This document shows, piece after piece, positions 15,189-20,981 of a stretch of DNA of 21,912 bases. Position numbers and translations under genes: made by a program. The first letter of the stretch is position 1. Each line of letters begins with the position of its first letter. The notes below the pieces were generated by a model, which worked only from the letters and a program-made list of their open reading frames with translations, was not told where the DNA came from and searched no databases. The stretch lies in IMG/VR virus record IMGVR_UViG_3300025698_000657, positions 1 to 21,912 of that record; one strand, given 5' to 3'. The stretch is from a virus.

Positions 15189-16418
15189 TCAGTCGTAAAT
15201 AACGGTCAGCGTGTCACCGGCTTCGAGCACACCGTCGAGGGTGAGCCCGGCCCATTTCACGTACGCCTCTTCAGCAGCTTCACCAAAGACGAAGTCAGTG
15301 GTGTACGTCTGCGGCGGAGCGCCCGCGATAAGCAGCGTGGTTTCGTCGTCAGTGGTCGGAGCTTGGGCGAGTTCAACGTACTTGTTCGTGATGTCGTCAC
15401 CGTCAAGCACGAACACTTCCCGGTGGCACGTAACGGCAGCGGCGATAGCTTCACGGATACCCTGCTCGGAAACAAGCGTGGTGTCTGCGCCTTCTGCGCC
15501 AACCGTGATCGCCAGGTCAAGCAGTCCGGCAGTCCCGTCACCAGTGAAATGCGGGATTTTGTTGGCGGCCGACGTGAGTCCAGCCAAAGCGGCCAGTTCT
15601 GCGTCGTACGCCTGCACGTTCGTCCCGATTGCCAGCCCGAGGCTTGTCCGCACGGTGTCGCCGGATTCATACGCAAACGCACCCGCGGCGGTCGCGACGA
15701 TGAACTGGCCGTCAGAGGCCGCAGCGCCCAGCGTGTTCAGGTCCTCAAGGACGCCGTTCACGTTGAACGTGGAACCGTCGAGATCGAGACCGTCGCCGCC
15801 GAGGTAGGTAGTGCCGGCAGCCATCTGCACGAACGTCAGGTCATTGGTCCCGACTACATCCGCGCCGGAGTCGTCGGTACACACCCATTTGGTGTCAGCG
15901 TGAAGCGTACCCTCGTTGATCCAGCAAGCAGCGCCGGCCGCAGTGCTGGCAGCAGCCATGTCAGCCGCACGCGCCCATGCGCCGGCTGCCGTGACGTAGA
16001 TACCGTTCTCGGACAAGTCGGTCTGCGCCATGACCAAGATACGCTCGGTACTGGTCAGAACGCCGTCGATGGTTTGCTCACCACTGAGCGTGATGTTCGC
16101 GGTCGTGCGAACCACGCAAGCGTCCTTGTGCTGGATGCCGTTCAGCAGCCCGGAGAGCTGGCTGAAGCGTACGAGCTGGTTCGCGGTGGTTGCGTCGGCG
16201 CTGACAGTCGGAAGGTTCTCGCCGAACCCCCACACCGCCGCGACGGTTTCGGTTTGGTCGAGTCGTGCGATGTTCGCATTGTCGGCCAAGTTGGTGAAGG
16301 CGATCGAGCCCGCGAGCATGGCGTTGGTAACACCGCCCGCCTTCACGATCAGTTGGCCCGTGCCGTCCATTTCGATCGAACTGTCGTCTACTGCGATAAA
16401 TCGTTTATCAACAAACAT
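15189..16418 (-). CDS. Tail-fibre-like protein with shared C-terminal module
   Basis: A 409-residue protein starting ATG 16418 with AAGGA sites upstream. The N-terminus ([34 protein letters not shown]) is typical of phage fibre shaft bases. Residues about 98-180 ([47 protein letters not shown]) match a domain common in phage tail proteins. [22 protein letters not shown] repeat near residue 265 is shared with the 713-residue fibre. The last 75 residues ([23 protein letters not shown] ... [16 protein letters not shown]) match the C-terminus of the preceding gene's product (16435-16830). This suggests a common assembly or trimerisation module. Role as a receptor-binding or accessory fibre is inferred. 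Confidence 0.8.
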   Translation of the reverse strand: MFVDKRFIAVDDSSIEMDGTGQLIVKAGGVTNAMLAGSIAFTNLADNANIARLDQTETVAAVWGFGENLPTVSADATTANQLVRFSQLSGLLNGIQHKDACVVRTTANITLSGEQTIDGVLTSTERILVMAQTDLSENGIYVTAAGAWARAADMAAASTAAGAACWINEGTLHADTKWVCTDDSGADVVGTNDLTFVQMAAGTTYLGGDGLDLDGSTFNVNGVLEDLNTLGAAASDGQFIVATAAGAFAYESGDTVRTSLGLAIGTNVQAYDAELAALAGLTSAANKIPHFTGDGTAGLLDLAITVGAEGADTTLVSEQGIREAIAAAVTCHREVFVLDGDDITNKYVELAQAPTTDDETTLLIAGAPPQTYTTDFVFGEAAEEAYVKWAGLTLDGVLEAGDTLTVIYD

Positions 16419-16434
16419 AATCCTTATTTCCTTC

Positions 16435-16830
16435 TTACGCGGCCACGTACGAATAAATGGCCATGATGACGTCGTTTTCCAACAAGATCCCTTCCAACGC
16501 TGAGCCGGTCCACGTTACACGTTTCACGGCCACAGTGAAGGCCACTCCGTTCTGAAAGGCTGGTGCCGCGTTCATCTGGAGTATCACTGCGTCCGTGTCG
16601 GCTGGCGTTTCGCTCAGGTCGACATAGCCGTTCGTGATATCACCTGCTGACAAGGTGAACTCGTCACTATTCCTCACCTCTCCGGACGCCGCACTGGGAG
16701 CTATGCTGACAACGGACGCACCGTCTCGTTTCAGCAGCTGGCCGTCAGTGATCGCGCCGATGGTGAGAATCGTTCCGTCAGATCCCTTGATCCGGCGGGC
16801 TATTGCGCTTACAAATGCTTGGAAACCCAT
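16435..16830 (-). CDS. Short fibre/virion protein sharing the C-terminal module
   Basis: A 131-residue protein starting ATG 16830 with AGAGG 8 bases upstream. The N-terminus has the [35 protein letters not shown] pattern of phage fibre shafts. The C-terminal 75 residues ([23 protein letters not shown] ... [16 protein letters not shown]) align with the C-terminus of the 409-residue fibre encoded next. It looks like a mini-fibre consisting only of base and end module, possibly arisen by duplication. It may cap or anchor the longer fibre. Confidence 0.75.
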   Translation of the reverse strand: MGFQAFVSAIARRIKGSDGTILTIGAITDGQLLKRDGASVVSIAPSAASGEVRNSDEFTLSAGDITNGYVDLSETPADTDAVILQMNAAPAFQNGVAFTVAVKRVTWTGSALEGILLENDVIMAIYSYVAA

Positions 16831-16841
16831 CGTGCTTACCT

Positions 16842-17111
16842 CTACAGCTCTTGAAAACCGCCGGCCGCGGATTCGGCTGTGTTACAGATGCCCCGGATCT
16901 CTTGCGTCGCCTCGAACCCCTCCAACATGATCAGGGGTATGTCGCTCGATACCTTGATCCCTTTGTCGACCACACCGGCAGTGCCGATGCCGATAAAGAT
17001 TTCGTCACCTGAATGGTGTTGCAGAATGATCGTTCCCCGATCGGTGTCGGCTGCTACCAGCTGACTGTCAACTGCGGTGCCTGCCCAACTGCCTACGCTT
17101 GGCGATGACAT
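16842..17111 (-). CDS. Small virion-type protein (beta-sandwich-like)
   Basis: An 89-residue protein. I choose ATG 17111 because GGGAG stands about 8 bases before it and because longer versions would overlap the preceding gene. The core (SQLVAADTDRGTIILQHHSGDEIFIGIGTAGVVDKGIKVSSDIPLIM) follows the pattern of small phage surface proteins that begin with a replaced-by-default-value type strand pair (TLILQ-x-x-S-x-x-x-IYL-x-x-G). It is followed by FEATQEIRGICNTAES. It sits 11 bases past the end of the HD-motif gene. Likely a decoration or fibre-tip part; the exact role is unknown. Confidence 0.72.
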   Translation of the reverse strand: MSSPSVGSWAGTAVDSQLVAADTDRGTIILQHHSGDEIFIGIGTAGVVDKGIKVSSDIPLIMLEGFEATQEIRGICNTAESAAGGFQEL

Positions 17112-17122
17112 GATCGATCTCC

Positions 17123-17557
17123 CTACTTGGATAGGCCCCATCTGCGGAGCGTGGTGATAGCACGAGCCCAAAACGGTACGATGCCCGCGGAGTCGCAGCG
17201 TCCGAACCGCCAGACCATGATGAAATACAAGCTGGCCAGTCTCAGGCGCGGCCAGATTTTTCGACGTTCCCAGAACCCAGCGACTTGGTCAGCGCCGAGG
17301 ATCAGGATGATCATGTTCACGAGGAATACGGTGTCCGCTATCATCTTGTCCCGGCGGGTCGTCGCAAAATGGTACATCCAATCGTGGATGTCAGCGGCCG
17401 GCGAGATGCTCAGGCCGAGGAACGCGTCCGGCACGTCAACACCGTCAGTGCCCGCGCCGTCGCACGTGTCAGACAAAGCCTGAAGGCTGGCAGTCAGAAA
17501 GGAGTCAGGAGCCAGTAGGCCGCGATTCGATAGGTGAAGGTTGCGTACGTCTAACAT
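17123..17557 (-). CDS. Phospholipase-A2-like HD-motif phage protein
   Basis: A 144-residue protein if started at ATG 17557, 9 bases after AGGAGG; the in-frame ATG at 17566 abuts that site, so it is the weaker choice. Both starts overlap the TerL stop. It carries a pattern seen in a group of phage proteins: TCDGAGTDG, then VPDAFLGLSISPAADIHDWMY, then DKMIADTVFLVNM, then a basic segment ending RLASLYFIMVWRFG. The HDWMY motif (H about 58, D about 59) corresponds to the catalytic His-Asp of phospholipase-A2-like folds such as the parvovirus VP1 domain. If active it would hydrolyse membrane lipid or a virion-linked ester. The usual Cys before the HD is Ala-Asp-Ile here, so activity is uncertain. 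Confidence 0.72.
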   Translation of the reverse strand: MLDVRNLHLSNRGLLAPDSFLTASLQALSDTCDGAGTDGVDVPDAFLGLSISPAADIHDWMYHFATTRRDKMIADTVFLVNMIILILGADQVAGFWERRKIWPRLRLASLYFIMVWRFGRCDSAGIVPFWARAITTLRRWGLSK

Positions 17558-19488
17558 TCTCCCCATCCTCCTCCAAAACCGTCTATATCGCCTTTGGCCG
17601 CCTTGGCCGCCTGCTGTTCGCGCCGCCAGGCGAGGGAGCCCATGGGTGCCTTGGGCTTCTCAGTCTTCGCCTTCTGCCGTGTCTCGCTCAGCCCGACGTA
17701 TGCAAGGGCGTCGGCTATCACTTCGTCACCGTGCGCGGTCCTCGCGCCGGACGGGTCCTGGGCGTTGGCCTGGGCGGAGTGGGCTATCGTGCCGTCCGAT
17801 TTCCGGATGAACTGTAGACACTCGGACATGCCTTGGTCGGATCTGTTGATGAACGAGTGGTCCGCAAGGGCGGCCCGGTAATCTTCAAGCAACGCTTCTC
17901 GCGCCGTCGGCTGAAGGTAGTACCCGGGCTCTTTGCTGGCAGCGCGGGATGCTAACTTCTCGTTCCGGCGAAAGTAGATGTTGCCGTAACCGTGCTGGAT
18001 CACGCGTTGCGTGTAGATTTTGCCGGTCGGCCCGGTAGCGTCCCAAATCATGTAAGCGTCGTTGAAGAAATGACCCAGCGCAAGACTCAGTCCGGCGAAA
18101 GGGTTGGGTCGAAGGTGAGGAGTCCGCAGACACCCCACCTTCTCCCCAGTCCTGCGGTCCACCACACAGGAAACTGAATTGCTGGCCCCTGTACCAGCAG
18201 ATATGTCTGACCCCAGGACGTACGGTACATCTTTTGGCACGTGGCCCTTGGCGTCAAGCTGTAGCCACAATAAGAGATTGCCGTTCGGACTCTCTACAAA
18301 CCGTTTCGGTTGTAGCGTCTCAGGGTTGAATTCTAGGGTTCCTAGAACCAGCGGGGCGCGACAGTATTTCTTGCGTAGTATGTCGATGAAATCAGGGTCG
18401 AAGAATTGGTAGTCACTGCCCAGGAAGTCGATGTCCAATTCCTGAGCAACCTCCATCGGGTTCACGCAACGAGCGCATTCGCCGTCGTACCACGGACTCC
18501 GGAGTTTGCCGTCGAGGATGAACGGGTAGTCATCAGGGAACATGACGCTACGCCGTTGGGTCTCGCCTTTCCGCCGCACCTCTACTATGCCGCGGAACCC
18601 GTCGAGCAGCTCTACCTTGCCGTCGCGAGTCTTGGTGCTGTACGAGCCGAGACTCTTGATCGGATGATCGGACCAGTGTAACCGGATGATCCGGGCGTTC
18701 GTGCTGTGAACTACCTCGTAGAACCCGTTGTTGCTGCCTTGAGGTGTCGAGTTGAACCCGCGGCAGTTCGTGGTATCACGAGTAGCGCGGAGGACCCGGA
18801 ACCCGTCGTTTAAGTCGAACGCTGCGTGTTCGTCAATGAACATCGCCGTGCGCCGGTCTCCCCTCCCTGCGTCTCCCGTCGTGCTTTCGCCGTCGATGAT
18901 GGAGCCGTTGTCTACGTTGCCAAGGTGAAGGAGTTTCCGGCTCGGGTCGCGATAGCCCAACCAGCGGTCAGTAGGCAGCAGCCAGCGCGGTTGGTGTTCG
19001 TGTAAAAAGTCGATCTTCCAAAAGAGGCTCTTCGGATTCCCGCGTTTGTCGACGTAGTCCTCGTTTCGGCTCACAAGCAGAAAGCTCAGGTTGGGGCGGA
19101 AGTGCCAGAACCATTCGAATGCTGTCAGACCCATCCAGCTCGCGCCCATGTCGCGGCTCTTCGGCATCGCAAAGTCTTCGCCTATCTCTACGCAGTCAGC
19201 TATGCCAAGCATCGCCGCGTCTTGGAACTCTGTGTACGTGATAAACGGAATTACGCTGGCTTTGCTCCGGGGGTCGTACGTCCAACAAAACGTGTTCACA
19301 TAGAACAGCAAGTCTTCCGCGCACATCTGGCGGATCGCAAGAGCCGTCTGCTTGTCGCGGCTGGCCATGTTGATGACGTCGCGGCGGAAAGCCAGGTTGG
19401 CCTTTAGCTCTTTCGGGACGTGGCAGTAGTGGGGGCAAGAGATCGTACCCAGGGTTAAAGCGGCGGCTGTGGCTAGTTCGGCCATCAT
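17551..19488 (-). CDS. terL: Terminase large subunit (packaging ATPase-nuclease)
   Basis: A 645-residue protein. The ATPase half shows a viral Walker A variant, PKSRDMGAS (about 109-117), Walker B AMFIDEH with catalytic Glu at about 220, and the coupling motif NSTPQG (about 246-251). The nuclease half has three acidic clusters of the RNase H-like fold: SD in VLGSDISAGTGASNS (D about 428), D in IWDATGPTG (about 483) and D in HGDEVIADALAY (about 588). It pumps DNA through the portal and cuts it. It starts at tandem ATGs (19488/19485) that overlap the TerS stop (ATGA), after an AGGAGAGG site. Length and motif order are standard for phage TerL. Confidence 0.95.
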   Translation of the reverse strand: MMAELATAAALTLGTISCPHYCHVPKELKANLAFRRDVINMASRDKQTALAIRQMCAEDLLFYVNTFCWTYDPRSKASVIPFITYTEFQDAAMLGIADCVEIGEDFAMPKSRDMGASWMGLTAFEWFWHFRPNLSFLLVSRNEDYVDKRGNPKSLFWKIDFLHEHQPRWLLPTDRWLGYRDPSRKLLHLGNVDNGSIIDGESTTGDAGRGDRRTAMFIDEHAAFDLNDGFRVLRATRDTTNCRGFNSTPQGSNNGFYEVVHSTNARIIRLHWSDHPIKSLGSYSTKTRDGKVELLDGFRGIVEVRRKGETQRRSVMFPDDYPFILDGKLRSPWYDGECARCVNPMEVAQELDIDFLGSDYQFFDPDFIDILRKKYCRAPLVLGTLEFNPETLQPKRFVESPNGNLLLWLQLDAKGHVPKDVPYVLGSDISAGTGASNSVSCVVDRRTGEKVGCLRTPHLRPNPFAGLSLALGHFFNDAYMIWDATGPTGKIYTQRVIQHGYGNIYFRRNEKLASRAASKEPGYYLQPTAREALLEDYRAALADHSFINRSDQGMSECLQFIRKSDGTIAHSAQANAQDPSGARTAHGDEVIADALAYVGLSETRQKAKTEKPKAPMGSLAWRREQQAAKAAKGDIDGFGGGWGEC

Positions 19489-19955
19489 TGTCCGTCCTCT
19501 CCTGGCTCAAAGTCCGCAAAGGCGTTTGAGGGCGGAACCGGGATCTCGCCAATGGGTACAGTTGCCGGCACTGCCGGGCCTACTATCCGGGCGTGGATCG
19601 CTTGGATCTGTTCGATGACGTCGAGAACGTGAGCGCCGTCTACCTTGTCGTCGTCAGGGTCAGCCTCTTCCTGGGCACGGCTCGGCATCAGGCGGGACCA
19701 CAGCTTTTCGATGAAGAAGAAGCGGAACGCCGGGTTGAGACGGCATTCCCTGAGAAGGGTCCACGCAAACGGGTCCGGACAGTCCTTGGCGGAGCAGCTC
19801 GGATTGTCGATGTTGCGGGCTACCCAGCGGATAACTTCGGGTTCGGGAGCAGTGCGGCCGGCGAGGATTCGGGGAGCCAGGGTGAGCGCCGCTATGGTGG
19901 CTTTCTTTGACGGCGCTCGTTTGGCGCGTTTTTGCGTACCGGCAGAGGTGGTCAT
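19485..19955 (-). CDS. Terminase small subunit candidate
   Basis: A 156-residue protein from ATG 19955. The longer reading from TTG 19991 lacks a ribosome site and adds a hydrophobic stub, so I reject it. The N-terminus is basic (KRAKRAPSKKATI) and suited to DNA binding. The middle has CSAKDCPDPFAWTLLREC, and the C-terminus is acidic then proline-rich (PVPATVPIGEIPVPPSNAF). It directly precedes and overlaps terL, the usual place for the DNA-recognition subunit. I do not see a clear helix-turn-helix match, so this assignment rests on position and charge pattern. The gene lacks a Shine-Dalgarno and has a promoter whose start point falls at the ATG. Confidence 0.65.
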   Translation of the reverse strand: MTTSAGTQKRAKRAPSKKATIAALTLAPRILAGRTAPEPEVIRWVARNIDNPSCSAKDCPDPFAWTLLRECRLNPAFRFFFIEKLWSRLMPSRAQEEADPDDDKVDGAHVLDVIEQIQAIHARIVGPAVPATVPIGEIPVPPSNAFADFEPGEDGQ

Positions 19956-20353
19956 AAAGGCAATATACAGCGGGAGGCACAGGGAAGGCAAGCGGGAGCA
20001 GTAGCAATATGTGCTGAAAGTGGTGTCCGGGGGGGAGGGGGTAACTTAACATCCCGCCGGCTGAGAGGCGGGGGGGCTTGGTAAGATTCTCGCAACATGC
20101 CCGGAGTCCCGTTTCCTTTTCGACCCCAATAGCCACCAAAATCAGCCCCAACCCCCATTACTGATCCGCACCCATCAATAACGCATGACATGATATCACG
20201 CTCAAACTGGATTCGATCTGAGCCTGAGACGATGCTGGCCAGGTTGCGTCGTGTTGCGATTTACCTCCGCCCACCCTGAGCCCTCCCCCAGCCTCAAGAG
20301 TAGCGTTTCTGCTACCATTTCCCGGCTACAATCGTGCAAAATGACCGAAAAAG
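19956..20353. other. Non-coding divergent spacer, left part
   Basis: About 400 bases without a convincing gene. Open frames here have no ribosome site and odd composition. The stretch holds G-rich tracts at 20029-20041 and 20070-20076, a small hairpin CCCGCC/GGCGGG (20053-20058 with 20067-20072), a GCATGACA inverted copy of the array unit at 20183-20190, and a TGATATCA palindrome next to it. Its place beside the terminase small subunit gene is where a packaging initiation site (pac or cos) often lies; no cos end can be identified from sequence alone. Confidence 0.55.
19962..19991 (-). promoter_or_regulatory. Candidate late leftward promoter at terminase start
   Basis: On the minus strand, TTGCCT (19991-19986) and TATATT (19967-19962) are separated by 18 bases, and TG directly precedes the -10. 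The predicted start point is about 19955, the A of the terminase ATG. The match to sigma70 is 4/6 for the -35 and 5/6 for the -10. No Shine-Dalgarno follows, which fits a leaderless message. Confidence 0.4.
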
Positions 20354-20369
20354 TGTCATGCAGTATACT
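20341..20369 (+). promoter_or_regulatory. Second candidate rightward promoter before the repeat array
   Basis: ATGACC (20341-20346) and TATACT (20364-20369) are spaced by 17 bases, matching sigma70 at 4/6 and 5/6. A GTCATGC unit (20355-20361) lies between the two boxes, so the repeat-binding factor could occlude it. The transcript would run through the array toward the ATPase genes. Confidence 0.35.
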
Positions 20370-20440
20370 TACTTACTTAATTTACTTACACTGTCATGCA
20401 TTGTCATGCAGTACCCATTTCCCTCCTTTTTCGACATGCA
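20354..20440 (+). repeat. Outlying decamer copies with AT-rich stretch
   Basis: Copies of TGTCATGCA occur at 20354, 20392 and 20402, and a degenerate CGACATGCA at 20432. The last three are in 10-base register with each other. Between 20363 and 20391 lies an AT-rich stretch with repeated ACTT/TTAC, which could be a DNA unwinding element if the array is a replication origin. Confidence 0.6.
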
Positions 20441-20455
20441 AGACACTAGGGTATG

Positions 20456-20474
20456 TGCATGACAATGTTCGACA
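20456..20474 (-). repeat. Inverted copies of two array unit types
   Basis: TGCATGACA (20456-20464) is the reverse complement of the array unit TGTCATGCA. ATGTTCGACA (20465-20474) is the reverse complement of TGTCGAACAT, matching the variant unit at 20518 in all but the first base. The pair is adjacent, in the opposite orientation to the main array. Confidence 0.6.
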
Positions 20475-20497
20475 CCCCCCCACCGTTTAGCCTCAAT

Positions 20498-20661
20498 CGT
20501 CATGCACTGTCATGCGCCGTCGAACATCGTCACGCACCGTCTCGCACTGTCACGCACCGTCATGCGTTGTCGAACGTGTCATGCTATCACGTGCTATCAC
20601 GTCCGTCATGCATCGTCATGCACGTCACCAAAAAACTACACTGTCATGCACCGTCACCCGC
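20498..20661 (+). repeat. Phased decamer array, consensus YGTCATGCAC (operator array or iterons)
   Basis: About 16 imperfect copies follow each other head to tail. Unit starts 20498, 20508, 20518, 20528, 20538, 20548, 20558 and 20568 are exactly 10 bases apart; later ones (20577, 20585, 20595, 20604, 20614, 20642, 20652) drift by a base or skip. Most units are GTCATGC or GTCACGC; two are GTCGAAC. The 10-base step puts each site on nearly the same face of the helix. The array ends one base before the -35 box of the rightward promoter. There are no unique spacers, so it is not CRISPR. Likely roles are cooperative binding of a repressor or activator, or an iteron origin. Confidence 0.85.
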
Positions 20662-20690
20662 TTGCATTATTCATCCCGAGCATGTATACT
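20662..20690 (+). promoter_or_regulatory. Rightward sigma70-like promoter
   Basis: TTGCAT (20662-20667) and TATACT (20685-20690) are separated by 17 bases, with TG just before the -10. The -35 matches 4/6 and the -10 5/6. Predicted start is about 20697, giving a leader of about 57 bases to the ATG at 20754. The decamer array abuts the -35, so a bound protein would be placed to activate or block it. Confidence 0.65.
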
Positions 20691-20753
20691 GCATTGTCTT
20701 TATAACCTAATAAGAAAGAGGCCGAGGCAAAAAAAAATGAGAGGACAGGCATC

Positions 20754-20975
20754 ATGATCACACGCGCTCACACATGTCTCAGGCAAGCACAAGAACGATT
20801 AAACATTCAGTACGTCCGGATGGGGTTCACTCGGTTCTATCTTGGAATCGGCAGCTACTACGGTTTCACGCACAAACAGGCATGGAAAGCCTACAGCCGA
20901 CTGGTTCGCGTTGAGGGTACAGTTCTGCACGGCACGGCCGTTGTTTGGTTCGTGCGCCAAGCATGGGAAGGATAA
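20754..20975 (+). CDS. 73-residue basic protein of unknown function
   Basis: The first gene of the rightward module. ATG 20754 is preceded by GAGAGG, 9 bases upstream. The protein is basic and aromatic-rich (LNIQYVRMGFTRFYLGIGSYYGFTHKQAWKAYSRL), with a SYYGFTHKQAWKAYSRL segment that could be a DNA-contacting helix, though no standard helix-turn-helix is evident. No membrane or signal segment is clear. It stands right after the array and promoter and 6 bases before the ATPase gene, so it may regulate the array or serve early infection; this is inference. I do not recognise the family. Confidence 0.65.
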   Translation: MITRAHTCLRQAQERLNIQYVRMGFTRFYLGIGSYYGFTHKQAWKAYSRLVRVEGTVLHGTAVVWFVRQAWEG

Positions 20976-20981
20976 ATCATC

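Noticed and set aside
15363-16466. Rightward open frame of 367 codons opposite the fibre gene
   Set aside because: Antisense shadow; the leftward frame has recognisable fibre domains and a good start.
19485-19991. 168-residue version of the terminase small subunit from TTG 19991
   Set aside because: Adds a hydrophobic stub without a ribosome site and overlaps the promoter-like sequence.
19952-20191. 79-codon leftward frame upstream of the terminase gene
   Set aside because: Overlaps the candidate promoter and G-rich tracts, has a Pro/Cys-rich sequence and no start signal.
20285-20330. Hairpin GTAGC/GCTAC as a terminator
   Set aside because: Only five pairs and a poor T-run; chance is likely.
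20251-20490. 79-codon rightward frame in the spacer
   Set aside because: No ribosome site, and the product has a composition unlike the real genes; it reads into the repeat region.
20498-20661. CRISPR array
   Set aside because: Units are 10 bases with no unique spacers and no cas genes.
20453-20757. Three overlapping rightward frames through the decamer array
   Set aside because: A 10-base repeat shifts frame each unit, so all frames stay open with His/Ala/Ser/Cys-rich nonsense; no ribosome site. It is better explained as a repeat array.
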